Below are positions 49,034 through 59,352 of a DNA stretch of 64,000 nt, in pieces. The DNA comes from Amnibacterium sp. CER49 (GTDB taxonomy: Bacteria; Actinomycetota; Actinomycetes; Actinomycetales; Microbacteriaceae), in contig NZ_JARVWQ010000001.1 in assembly GCF_029846255.1 (NCBI RefSeq), positions 1,860,001 through 1,924,000 on the forward strand, read 5' to 3'. Below the pieces are notes generated by a model. It was not told the origin of the DNA. It saw only the letters and a program-made list of their open reading frames with translations, and did not search any database. The position numbers were made by a program, and so were the translations under genes. Position 1 is the first letter of the stretch, and each line of letters starts with the position of its first letter.

Positions 49034-49291
49034 TCAGCCGCGGTTCGCCCGGGAGCGGGCGACGACGGCCGTCACGAGCGAGGCGATCACGAGCAGGAGC
49101 CCGATGGCGAGCCCGGGCAGCGGCAGCACCCCGAGCACCTTCAGCGGCCCCGTCGTGAAGGCCGACGCCGGCACGCCGACCGCCTGGCAGACGAGCAGGA
49201 CGACGATCGCGAGCGCCGAGACGCCGATCACGGTGAAGGCCATGACCGCGAGCACGCGCTGGGCGCGGCCGGCGGGCGTGGTCGGAGGCAC
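49034..49291 (-). CDS. Small membrane protein with two or three helices
   Basis: Protein of 85 residues starting at GTG 49291, with hydrophobic helices near residues 13-36 and 50-75 and a basic tail SRANRG. Family not recognised. It is divergent from the cold-shock gene, 112 bases away. Confidence 0.6.
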   Translation of the reverse strand: MPPTTPAGRAQRVLAVMAFTVIGVSALAIVVLLVCQAVGVPASAFTTGPLKVLGVLPLPGLAIGLLLVIASLVTAVVARSRANRG

Positions 49292-49402
49292 GGCAGCAGC
49301 GTAGCGAGGGGTGTGGACCCGCCCGCGCCGCTCCCGCGACCGCTCGGTACACTTGACCGGCCGGATTCCCGGTCGCACCGTCCCCAGTCTTCGAGGTCTC
49401 CG

Positions 49403-49783
49403 ATGCCCACCGGTCGAGTCAAGTTCTACGACGAGCAGAAGGGCTTCGGCTTCATCACCTCGGACGACGGGCAGGAGGTCTTCCTGCACGCGTCGGCGCT
49501 CCCCGAGGGCGCGAAGGTGAAGGCCGGCACGAAGCTCGAGTTCGGCGTCGCCGCGGGCAAGCGCGGCAGCCAGGCGCTCGCCGTGCGCGTCCTCGACGCC
49601 CCGCCGAGCCTGCACCGCCTGCAGCGCACGCCGGCCGAGGACATGGCCGTCCGCATCGAGGACCTCATCAAGCTGCTCGATCGCGAGGGCGGCAACCTGC
49701 GCCGCGGCCGCTACCCCGACTCGGCTCACGGCCAGCGCATCGCCGCGCTGCTGCGTCGTATCGCCGACGACTTCGACGCCTGA
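49403..49783 (+). CDS. Cold-shock domain protein with C-terminal extension
   Basis: Protein of 126 residues. The first 66 form a cold-shock domain with RNP1 KGFGFIT and RNP2 VFLHASAL, which binds single-stranded nucleic acid. The remaining 60 residues (PAEDMAVRIEDLIKLLDREGG, then RGRYPD) form an extension of the kind found in actinobacterial CspB-type proteins. It is 2 bases from the DUF3027 gene, so the two are likely co-transcribed. Confidence 0.9.
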   Translation: MPTGRVKFYDEQKGFGFITSDDGQEVFLHASALPEGAKVKAGTKLEFGVAAGKRGSQALAVRVLDAPPSLHRLQRTPAEDMAVRIEDLIKLLDREGGNLRRGRYPDSAHGQRIAALLRRIADDFDA

Positions 49784-49785
49784 TC

Positions 49786-50370
49786 GTGGCGGCCCTGCAC
49801 GACGACCGCGCCCCGCTCGCCCTCGCGGCGCTCGCCGAGGTGACCGAACCGGGAAGCGTCGGCGACCTCGTCGAGGTCGCCGAGCCCGCCGAGGGCGTCC
49901 GCGACCTGATCTTCGCCTGCCGGCTACCGGGCTACGCCGCGTGGCGCTGGACGGTCTCCACCGGGCAGGTCGAGGGCGAGGAGCCGACGGTGCTCGAGCT
50001 CGAGCTGCTGCCCGGTGAGGGCGCGCTGCTCGCGCCGCCGTGGGTGCCGTGGGCCGAGCGCCTCGCGGAGTACCGGCGCACGCATCCCGACGACGAGGAC
50101 CTCGACGAGGACCTCGACGACGAGCTCGAGGACGACGAGGAGGACGACGAGGACCTCGACGACGCCGACCTCGACCCCGCCGACGACGCGCTCGAGATCG
50201 ACGGCGTCGACTTCGAGGAGGCCGCCGACGAGGCGGAGCCGACCGAGGACGATGCCGACGACGCGGAGCCGACCGACGAGGCGGACGAGCCCGACGAGGC
50301 GGACGAGCCCGACGAGGCGGACTCCGAGCACGCCGGCTCAGACGCCGCGGAGGCCGACGAGCGCGCCTGA
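49786..50370 (+). CDS. DUF3027 protein with a long acidic tail
   Basis: Protein of 194 residues. The N-terminal 110 residues carry the DUF3027 region (ACRLPGYAAWRWTVSTG, then APPWVPWAERLAEYR). The last 85 residues are almost only Asp, Glu and Ala, partly in repeats (EADEPDEADEPDEAD). The function is unknown. Start GTG 49786 lies 2 bases after the cold-shock gene. Confidence 0.82.
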   Translation: MAALHDDRAPLALAALAEVTEPGSVGDLVEVAEPAEGVRDLIFACRLPGYAAWRWTVSTGQVEGEEPTVLELELLPGEGALLAPPWVPWAERLAEYRRTHPDDEDLDEDLDDELEDDEEDDEDLDDADLDPADDALEIDGVDFEEAADEAEPTEDDADDAEPTDEADEPDEADEPDEADSEHAGSDAAEADERA

Positions 50371-50429
50371 CCCCGGCGCCATCCGGCTGCCGGGTGCCGT
50401 GCGGTGCCGGCGGGGGGCGATCGGGCCGC

Positions 50430-52382
<1,953 letters not shown>

Positions 52383-52463
52383 TCAGCCGCAACCGTTTCG
52401 TTACGTTGGCCGCGCCGTGCTGATCGCACGGGCCAGGACGAGCAGCTGCAGGAGGTGTCGCCG

Positions 52464-53327
52464 ATGGTCGGACCCACGAGGACGAGCGGATCCGCCGGCG
52501 TCCGCGCCCCGCGGCAGGGTGCCCGCCGCGTCGAGCCGGTCCGGCCGTACGGCGCGCCGCATCGCGCGCATGCCGCGGCGACCCGCACCGCTCCGGCCCA
52601 GCCGGCGGGTGTCGGGCGTGGCCGCCGCGCAGCCGCGCGCATCGTGCTCTCCGGCTTCGTGATGACGTTCGCCGCCGGCCTCGTCGCCACGCTCGCGCTG
52701 CCCTCGTACGCCTTCGACCCGCACAAGGCGAGCGCGACCGTCCAGGTCGCCGGCCGGGAGACGACGAAGTCGGGCGCCCAGCAGCTGCCGCGGATCGCGG
52801 GTGACGTCGCGACCGCGACCATCACCCGCGACTCGTTCAGCGCCACGAGCAAGGCGGAGCTGAAGCGCGCCGCGCTCGCGAAGCAGTACGCCTCGTACAC
52901 CGGCCCGACCGCGTCGGACTACGTGGCGAGCTTCGTGAAGAACCCCGCGCATCCCGCGTTCGGCCTGTCCGCGCTGTACCAGACGGCCCTCAGGTACCAG
53001 GGCGTGCCGTACGTGTTCGGCGGCGCCGACCCGAGCGGCTTCGACTGCTCCGGCTTCGTCATGTTCGTCTACGCCCAGTACGGCGTCTCGCTGCCGCACT
53101 CCGTGCGCCAGCAGGACCTCATGGGCACCCGCATCCCCGAGTCGCAGGCCGAGCCCGGCGACGTCGTGGTCTTCGACGGCGACGCCGGCAACGGCTACGC
53201 GGCCGAGCACGACGGCCTGTACGCCGGCAACGGCATGATCCTGCATGCGCCGTACCCCGGCGAGAACGTGCGGGTGCAGCCGATCTGGACGACCAACGTG
53301 CACTTCGTCCGCTTCGGTATCAAGTAG
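52464..53327 (+). CDS. NlpC/P60 family cell-wall hydrolase
   Basis: Secreted or membrane-anchored peptidase of 287 residues that would cut peptidoglycan stem peptides. A basic N-terminus and hydrophobic helix (about 58-80) are followed by a linker and the catalytic domain with Cys195 (FDCSGFVM), His249 (AEHDGLYAGNG) and His261. GGAGGTG lies 6 nt before the ATG. The leader (52342-52463) contains a TTACGT-type AT-rich patch and was checked for a c-di-AMP riboswitch; none was clear. Confidence 0.9.
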   Translation: MVGPTRTSGSAGVRAPRQGARRVEPVRPYGAPHRAHAAATRTAPAQPAGVGRGRRAAARIVLSGFVMTFAAGLVATLALPSYAFDPHKASATVQVAGRETTKSGAQQLPRIAGDVATATITRDSFSATSKAELKRAALAKQYASYTGPTASDYVASFVKNPAHPAFGLSALYQTALRYQGVPYVFGGADPSGFDCSGFVMFVYAQYGVSLPHSVRQQDLMGTRIPESQAEPGDVVVFDGDAGNGYAAEHDGLYAGNGMILHAPYPGENVRVQPIWTTNVHFVRFGIK

Positions 53328-53628
53328 GCCGCTCTTCCCCTCCGTCCCGTACCGACCCGTCGTCGGATGCGGTTAGCCTGTGCCCGAGACCAGGCGGCGA
53401 CTGGAGAACGGCGATGCGACGAGCGAGGCGGCAGCGGGCCACGCTGAGCGCCTCGTGCTGCGCGCGGTCGACGGTCAGTCCGCTGTCGTCGTCGTGCAGG
53501 GTGTCGTCCGTCGGACGGCGCCCTTTCTCGTTCTCGGGGCGCCTCGCGCTCGCAGACGCTCGCACGCCGGCAGGTCGGTCCCGGTCGATCGCCCGCAAGC
53601 CGTGCGGGCTCCGCCGAGAGGAGCGCCG
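53328..53628. other. Gene-free stretch upstream of the HNH gene
   Basis: About 300 bases without a supported gene. TAGCCT near 53376 is a possible -10, which would give the HNH gene a long leader. AGAGGAG just before 53629 is the ribosome site. Short open frames here have no family resemblance. Confidence 0.4.
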
Positions 53629-54126
53629 ATGCGCACCCTGGTCCTGAACGCGGGATACGAGCCGCTCGCGGTGGTCTCGTTCAAACGGGCGATCGTGCTC
53701 GTGCTGAACGGCAAGGCGACCGTCGTGGCCGCCGACGAGAGCCACCCGGTGTTCGGCTCGTCGGGCGCGTGGGACCGGCCGAGCGTCATCATCCTGACCC
53801 GCTACGTGCGCATGCCGCACACCCGGCACGTGCCGGTCACTCGGCGCGGGGTGCTGCGGCGCGACGAGTTCCGCTGCTGCTACTGCGGCAAGGGCGCCAC
53901 GACGATCGACCACGTGCTGCCCCGTTCGCGCGGCGGCGCGGACTCGTGGGAGAACCTCGTCGCCTGCTGCCTCGCGTGCAACAACACGAAAGGCGACCGC
54001 ACGCCCGCCGAGATGGGCTGGTCGATGCGGACCACGCCCAGGGCGCCGCACGGCACCGCGTGGCTCGTGCGCGGCGTCGAGCGGCCCCAGCCGGATTGGC
54101 GGGAGTACCTGGCGCCTGCCGCGTGA
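53629..54126 (+). CDS. HNH endonuclease domain protein
   Basis: Protein of 165 residues that begins MRTLVLNAGYEPLAVVSFKR, a start shared by a widespread actinobacterial group. Residues 83-125 form the HNH fold with two CxxC zinc pairs (CCYCGK and CCLACN) and the TIDHVLPRSRGG core. A nuclease role is likely but the biological target is unknown. AGAGGAG lies 6 nt before the ATG. Its stop overlaps the next gene as GTGA. Confidence 0.88.
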   Translation: MRTLVLNAGYEPLAVVSFKRAIVLVLNGKATVVAADESHPVFGSSGAWDRPSVIILTRYVRMPHTRHVPVTRRGVLRRDEFRCCYCGKGATTIDHVLPRSRGGADSWENLVACCLACNNTKGDRTPAEMGWSMRTTPRAPHGTAWLVRGVERPQPDWREYLAPAA

Positions 54127-54338
54127 CGGAGGTCCCGCTCTCCCTCGACTGCCGCCCCGGCATCGACGACGCGCTCGCGCTCGCCCACCGGGTCGCCGCG
54201 GGGGCCGACCTCCTCGGCATCGGCGCGGTGCACGGCGACGTGTCCGCCGTGCCCGGCGCCCGGCACCGCGTGGTCCTCGAGACGCCCGACGGGTTCGGCG
54301 ACCTGCTCGCCGAGCGGATCCTCGCCCTGCCCCGCTGA
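54123..54338 (+). pseudogene. Collapsed inosine-uridine nucleoside hydrolase remnant
   Basis: A 71-residue frame starts with VPLSLDCRPGIDDALALAHRV and AADLLGIGAVHGDVS-like segments. These are the first 45 or so residues of IunH-type nucleoside hydrolases, including the DxDxGxDD calcium-binding motif with its third Asp replaced by Arg. The rest then jumps to a short segment like the C-terminal end (GFGDLLAERILAL). About 240 residues of the usual 310 are missing, with the frame intact. Confidence 0.65.
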
Positions 54339-54376
54339 CGCACCGCGCGAGGCGGTGCCCGGATCGTGGTCGGCCG

Positions 54377-55510
54377 TCAGTTCAGCAGGCCGAGGTGCTG
54401 CTTCGCGGCGAGCACGCGCGCCGCGGAGGCGCGCACCTGGGCGGCGAAGCCGCTGTCCCAGCGCATCCGCGACAGGATCGCCGAGGTCATGGAGCCGGCC
54501 TGGCTCGCGTTCACGGTGAGCACGAGGTCCCCGCCCGCCTTGATGAAGCGCACCGCCCGGTCGCCCACGGAGTACCCGGACACCTGCCGCGCCGCGCCGA
54601 GGTCGTCGCTGATGACCACGCCCTTGAAGCCGAGCGTGCCGCGCAGCAGCGAGGCGACGATCGTGTGCGAGAAGGCGGCCGGGTTGTGGCTGTCGATGCG
54701 GGTGTAGATCGCCGTCGACATCATCACGAACGGCGCGTGCGCCGCGATCGCGGTCTTGAACGGGTCCAGGTACGAGCTCGTGCTCGTGGTGACGGTGTCC
54801 TTCACGCCGGACGTGGTGTCGGTGTTCGCCGTCACGCGGCCGAGGCCGGGGAAGTGCTTGATCGTCGCGTCGATGCCGCCCGCGAGGAGGCCGAGCAGCA
54901 CGGCGCGGCCCTGCCGCGCGACGACCGACGTGGTGTGGCCGTACTCACGGTCGTACGAGCCGATCGGCGGGTTGTAGGCCCCGCTCGGCACGGTGTCGAG
55001 CACCGGCGCGAGGTTCAGGTTGATGCCCGCCGCCTTCAGCTGCTGCCCCCAGGTGGTGGCCCAGTACTGCAGGCTCGACGTGTACCAGGTGCCCTGCACG
55101 AGCGCGGTCGAGTAGTCGGTGAAGCCGGGGCCGCGCATCCGGCGGACGTAGCCGCCCTCCTGGTCGGTGGCGACGAGCAGCTTCTCGTGCGCCGGCGCGT
55201 ACCGCTGCAGCGCGGCCGTGATCCCGTGCTCCTGGCTGATGCTCAGGGAGCTGTTGCCGTCGAGGATCACGGATCCCACGTGGTAGCGGCTGATCGCGCT
55301 GCCGCAGTCGGGGGACGAGGTGGTGCTCGAGCAGCCGATCATGAGCAGCTGCCCGACGAGCTCGGCGTCGGTCATCGAGGCGGCGGTCTGCTGCGCCCGC
55401 GAGACGGACGCGCCAGGGGCGGCGCCTGCGGGGGAGGCCGCCAGCAGGCCGAGAAGCAGAGCGCCCACGGCGCCCGAGGCGCACACCCGTGCGACCCCCT
55501 GAAGGTTCAT
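54377..55510 (-). CDS. Secreted GH3 family beta-N-acetylhexosaminidase (NagZ-like)
   Basis: Exported enzyme of 377 residues with a signal peptide ending PAGAAPGA near residue 30. The GH3 barrel has ATDQEGGYVRRM, KHFPGLGRV and the nucleophile region VISDDLGAA, typical of NagZ-type enzymes that cut GlcNAc from muropeptides. TACCCT (55517-55522, minus) lies 6 nt before the ATG, so translation is probably leaderless. Peptidoglycan turnover is the likely role. Confidence 0.88.
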   Translation of the reverse strand: MNLQGVARVCASGAVGALLLGLLAASPAGAAPGASVSRAQQTAASMTDAELVGQLLMIGCSSTTSSPDCGSAISRYHVGSVILDGNSSLSISQEHGITAALQRYAPAHEKLLVATDQEGGYVRRMRGPGFTDYSTALVQGTWYTSSLQYWATTWGQQLKAAGINLNLAPVLDTVPSGAYNPPIGSYDREYGHTTSVVARQGRAVLLGLLAGGIDATIKHFPGLGRVTANTDTTSGVKDTVTTSTSSYLDPFKTAIAAHAPFVMMSTAIYTRIDSHNPAAFSHTIVASLLRGTLGFKGVVISDDLGAARQVSGYSVGDRAVRFIKAGGDLVLTVNASQAGSMTSAILSRMRWDSGFAAQVRASAARVLAAKQHLGLLN

Positions 55511-55644
55511 CGGCGCAGGGTAGGGCCTGCGACCCCGCTTCGCCACAGTCCTTCGGCATGGATGCGAGGCGCCGCACCTCGTCGACGACGTGCGCTCACG
55601 CCGGGCTCGCGGCGCGACCGCGCCGTCCACGGCATCCTGACGGG

Positions 55645-56328
55645 GTGGAACCAGTGCCCGTCACCGATCGCACCCGCGTCACCCGGCTCGCCGACCGGCA
55701 GGTCGTCGATCGGCAGGTGCTGCACGACGTGCTCGACGCCGGGCTCGTCGCGCACGTCGCCGTCGTCCGCGACGGGGTGCCGATCGTGCTGCCGGTCGGG
55801 TACGCCCGCGACGGCGAGTCGGTGCTGCTGCACGGCTCGACGGGCGGGGGCCTCCTGCGTGCCGCGGCCTCCGGGGTGCCCGTGGCCGTCACGGTCACGC
55901 TGCTCGACGGCCTCGTCTACGCCCGCTCGCTGTTCGACTCGTCGATGAACTACCGCAGCGTGATGGTGCTCGGGACGGCCGTGGCCGTCCCCGACGCGCT
56001 GAAGGAGGAGGCGCTGCGGCGGCTGTCCGAGCACCTGATGCCGGGCCGGTGGGACGAGGTGCGACCGCCCACGCGCCGCGAGCTCGCCGCCACCGTGGTG
56101 CTGCGGGTGCCGCTCGACGAGGTCAGCGTGAAGGTGCGGGCCACGGGCGCCTCGACCGAGCCGGACGACGGCGAGGACCGCGCGGTGTGGGCAGGCGTCG
56201 TGCCGCTCACCCTCGCGACGCTCGAGCCCGTGGCCTCCGCGGACGCACCGCGCGGCGTCCCGGTGCCCGCGAGCGTCGCGGCCGCCGCCTCGCGCTTCGA
56301 GGCGCTCCGCCCGGAGCTGCACGCCTGA
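55645..56328 (+). CDS. Pyridoxamine-5'-phosphate-oxidase-like FMN protein (NimA type)
   Basis: Protein of 227 residues of the split-barrel flavin family. HVAVVRDGVPIVLPVGYAR, VLLHGSTGGGLLR and SSMNYRSVMVLGTA match NimA-like proteins that reduce nitro compounds or bind heme/FMN. The C-terminus carries a VWAGVVPLTL segment common in these proteins. The GTG at 55645 was chosen because it gives the family start; an alternative GTG lies 9 bases on. It is divergent from the GH3 gene. Confidence 0.82.
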   Translation: MEPVPVTDRTRVTRLADRQVVDRQVLHDVLDAGLVAHVAVVRDGVPIVLPVGYARDGESVLLHGSTGGGLLRAAASGVPVAVTVTLLDGLVYARSLFDSSMNYRSVMVLGTAVAVPDALKEEALRRLSEHLMPGRWDEVRPPTRRELAATVVLRVPLDEVSVKVRATGASTEPDDGEDRAVWAGVVPLTLATLEPVASADAPRGVPVPASVAAAASRFEALRPELHA

Positions 56329-56397
56329 CCGGTGGGAGAGGGCACGGGCGGCCGGCGGACAGCGGCACCGCGGCGCCCGGACCGGGAGAATGGATCC

Positions 56398-56700
56398 GTG
56401 ACGTGGGGCAACATGGGCACCCTGACCGTGCGACCGGACGACCGCGAGCGGCTCATCGAGATCCTCACGCGGCCGAAGCCCGAGCTCGCGGAGTGCGGCT
56501 GCCTCGTCTACGAGGTGGGCCGCAACGAGGACTACCCCGACCGGGTCTACGTGCTCGAGGTGTGGGTGTCGCCCGAGGCGCACCGCGACTCGCTCGGCCG
56601 GCCGGGCGTGCTGGCCGCGATGCGCGAGGCGCTCCCGCTGCTGTCGGGCGACATGATCAGCCTGAAGTTCGACATCGCGGGCTCGCCGCTCGACCTCTGA
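56398..56700 (+). CDS. Antibiotic biosynthesis monooxygenase (ABM) family protein
   Basis: Small protein of 100 residues with the ABM dimeric alpha-beta fold: a first strand ending in TVRPDDRERLIEILTRP, then CLVYEVGRNEDYPDRVYVLEVW. Such proteins act as quinol or other monooxygenases, or as helper binding proteins. It is 7 bases ahead of the LLM gene and likely part of the same transcript. Substrate unknown. Confidence 0.8.
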   Translation: MTWGNMGTLTVRPDDRERLIEILTRPKPELAECGCLVYEVGRNEDYPDRVYVLEVWVSPEAHRDSLGRPGVLAAMREALPLLSGDMISLKFDIAGSPLDL

Positions 56701-56707
56701 CGCCATC

Positions 56708-57670
56708 GTGGCCACCGTCTCGCTGTTCTGCTACGCCGACGCCGCGCTCACCGGTCCGGTCGGCGGGCTCTACCGCGACATCGCGGACCAGGCGGCGCTC
56801 GCCGACTCCGCCGGGTACGCGCGGTTCTGGCTGACCGAGCAGCACCTCTCGGCCCGCGGTCGCGTGCCCGACTCGCTCCAGGCGCTCGCGTTCCTCGCCG
56901 CTCGAACCGCGCGGATCCGCCTGGCCACGGGCGTGCTGCCCGCGGCGGTGCACGACCCGGTGCTCGCGGTCGAGTCCGTGCTGCAGCTCGATGCGCTCTC
57001 CGGCGGCCGCGTCGACCTCGGCATCGGCAGCGGCTCCGAGGCGGGGCCGATCCTCGACGTGCTCGGGGTCGGCGAGCACGAGCCGGCTGAGCGGACGGCC
57101 GACCTCTACGCGCTGCTCGCCAAGGTGGCCCCCGGGGTCGTGCCGGAGCTGGACGGCCGGGCGCTCGAGCTCGATCCGCCGCCGGCCGGACCGCTGATCG
57201 AGCGGGTCTGGACCGCCGCAGGGCGGCACGCGCTCGAGCTGGCGGAGCGCTACGGCACCGGTCTGCTGCTGCCGCGGCCGATGCCGCTGCCCGCACGCGT
57301 CGAGCTGGCGCGCGCGTACCGCGCCGTCGTGCCCGACGGCCGCGTCGCGCACTTCGCCGCGGGCTTCGTCGCCGGCTCGGCGGCGGAGACCCGGCGTCTC
57401 GCCGCGCCGTTCGTGCAGGACTACGCCCGGCGGTACCTCGGCGTCGAGGCCGGCGGTCCGGACACGGCCGCCTTCGCCGACGCGGCCGAGCGGCTCGAGC
57501 TGCTGCTCGGCGAGGCGCCCGTCGTCGCCGAGGCGATCCGCGCGCGACTGAAGGACTTCGACGCGGCCGACGAGGTCGCGATCCAGCTCGCCGGTCCGGG
57601 TGTCGCGGGCGGCGACGTGCTCGACGCCATCGAGCGTCTCGCGCCCGAGCTGCCCGGGCTCGCCGCCTGA
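56708..57670 (+). CDS. LLM class flavin-dependent oxidoreductase
   Basis: Luciferase-like monooxygenase of 320 residues. RFWLTEQHLS, RIRLATGVLPAAVHDPV, LDALSGGRVDLGIGSGSE and later GPGVAGGD fit the bacterial luciferase family that uses reduced FMN or F420. It overlaps the next gene by one base (TGATG). With the ABM-like and FAD-dependent proteins it forms an oxidation unit for an unknown small molecule. Confidence 0.85.
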   Translation: MATVSLFCYADAALTGPVGGLYRDIADQAALADSAGYARFWLTEQHLSARGRVPDSLQALAFLAARTARIRLATGVLPAAVHDPVLAVESVLQLDALSGGRVDLGIGSGSEAGPILDVLGVGEHEPAERTADLYALLAKVAPGVVPELDGRALELDPPPAGPLIERVWTAAGRHALELAERYGTGLLLPRPMPLPARVELARAYRAVVPDGRVAHFAAGFVAGSAAETRRLAAPFVQDYARRYLGVEAGGPDTAAFADAAERLELLLGEAPVVAEAIRARLKDFDAADEVAIQLAGPGVAGGDVLDAIERLAPELPGLAA

Positions 57671-59346
57671 TGGACGCCGACGTCCTCGTGGTCGGCGGCG
57701 GGCTCGCCGGCCTCGTCGCCGCCGACGAGCTGCTGCGGGCCGGCCGCCGCGTGACGATCGTCGAGCAGGAGAGCGCCGCGAACCTCGGCGGCCAGGCCTG
57801 GTGGTCGTTCGGCGGGATCTTCCTCGTCGACACCCCGCAGCAGCGCCGCTTCGGCATCCGGGACTCGTTCGACCTCGCCTGGCAGGACTGGCGCGGCAGC
57901 GCGGCCTGGGACCGGCTCGAGGGCGAGCACCCCGAGGACCTGCACGCGCAGCGGTGGGGTCGCGCGTTCGTCGAGTTCGCCGCGGGCGACGCCCGCCCCT
58001 GGCTCGAGGCGCGCGGTGTGCGCTTCACGCCGATCGTCGGCTGGGCCGAACGGGGGAGCGGCAGCGCCGGGGGCCACGGCAACTCCGTGCCCCGCTTCCA
58101 CGTGCCGTGGGGCACCGGCACCGGCGTCTCCGAGCCCTTCGCCGACCGCATCCGCGCCGCCGCGAGCGACGGGCGGCTCGCGCTCCGCTTCCGGCACCGC
58201 GTCGACGGCCTCGTCCGCGAGGGCGGCGCGGTGACAGGCGTCCACGGGACCGTGCTCGCTCCGGACGACGCGCCCCGCGGCGCCCCGACCAACCGGACGG
58301 TGCTCGACGAGTTCGCGCTGACCGCGCGCGCCGTCGTGATCGCCACCGGCGGCATCGGCGCCGACCACGACCAGGTGCGCCGGCTCTGGCCCACCCGCCT
58401 CGGCACGCCCCCTGCCCGGATGCTCACCGGCGTGCCCGCATCGGTCGACGGACGGATGCTCGACATCGCCGAGCGCGCCGGTGTGCGGCTCGTGAACCGC
58501 GACCGCATGTGGCACTACACCGAGGGCATCGAGAACCACTCGCCGGTCTGGCCGGGGCACGGCATCCGCATCCTTCCCGGGCCCTCGAGCCTCTGGTTCG
58601 ACGCGCTCGGCCGGCGCCTGCCGTTCCCCGCGACACCCGGGCACGACACGCTCGGCACGCTCCGGGTCCTGCGCACGACACCTGAGCTGCAGCCCTACGA
58701 CCACTCCTGGTTCGTCACGACGCAGCGGGTCCTCGAGAAGGAGTTCGCGCTCTCGGGCTCGGAGCAGAACCCCGACCTCACCGGGGGCAGCCGGCGCGAG
58801 GTGCTCCGCACCCGGCTCGGCCGGGGCGCGCCGCCCGCCCTCGAGACGTTCCTGCGCCGCGGCAGCGACTTCGTCGTCGCGTGGACGCTCCACGAGCTCG
58901 TCGCGGGGATGAACGCCCTCGTCGGCGAACCGCTGCTCGACGCGGCCGCCATCGAGCGGCAGATGCGCGAGCGCGACGCCGAGCTCGCGAACCCCTACAC
59001 GAAGGACCTGCAGGTGATGAGCATCCGCAACGGCCGCCGGGCGCTGTCGGACCGCCTGCTCCGCGTCGCGAAGCCGCACCGGGTCCTCGACCCGGCAGCC
59101 GGCCCGCTCGTCGCGGTCCGGCTGCGGGTGATCACGCGGAAGACCCTCGGCGGCATCCAGACCGACCTCGACGGCCGGGCGCTCGACGCCGACGGACGGC
59201 CGGTCCCCGGCCTCTTCGCCGCCGGCGAGGCGGCCGGGTTCGGCGGAGGCGGCGCCCACGGCTACAACGCGCTCGAGGGCACCTTCCTCGGTGGCTGCCT
59301 CTTCACCGGCCGCGTCGTCGGCCGCGCGCTCGCCCGCGACCTCTGA
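57670..59346 (+). CDS. FAD-binding dehydrogenase, fumarate-reductase/ketosteroid-dehydrogenase type
   Basis: Flavoprotein of 558 residues. The dinucleotide motif VLVVGGGLAGLVAADEL (residues 5-21), ATGGIG in the middle and the late FAGEAAGFGGGGAHGYNALEG FAD contact are present. It resembles actinobacterial FAD-binding dehydrogenases of the 3-ketosteroid dehydrogenase group, but the specific substrate residues were not assigned. It is translationally coupled to the LLM gene. Confidence 0.85.
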   Translation: MDADVLVVGGGLAGLVAADELLRAGRRVTIVEQESAANLGGQAWWSFGGIFLVDTPQQRRFGIRDSFDLAWQDWRGSAAWDRLEGEHPEDLHAQRWGRAFVEFAAGDARPWLEARGVRFTPIVGWAERGSGSAGGHGNSVPRFHVPWGTGTGVSEPFADRIRAAASDGRLALRFRHRVDGLVREGGAVTGVHGTVLAPDDAPRGAPTNRTVLDEFALTARAVVIATGGIGADHDQVRRLWPTRLGTPPARMLTGVPASVDGRMLDIAERAGVRLVNRDRMWHYTEGIENHSPVWPGHGIRILPGPSSLWFDALGRRLPFPATPGHDTLGTLRVLRTTPELQPYDHSWFVTTQRVLEKEFALSGSEQNPDLTGGSRREVLRTRLGRGAPPALETFLRRGSDFVVAWTLHELVAGMNALVGEPLLDAAAIERQMRERDAELANPYTKDLQVMSIRNGRRALSDRLLRVAKPHRVLDPAAGPLVAVRLRVITRKTLGGIQTDLDGRALDADGRPVPGLFAAGEAAGFGGGGAHGYNALEGTFLGGCLFTGRVVGRALARDL

Positions 59347-59352
59347 GGCCGG

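Noticed and set aside
53414-53628. A small gene in front of the HNH gene
   Set aside because: The open frames have no ribosome site, unusual Arg/Ser composition and no family resemblance.
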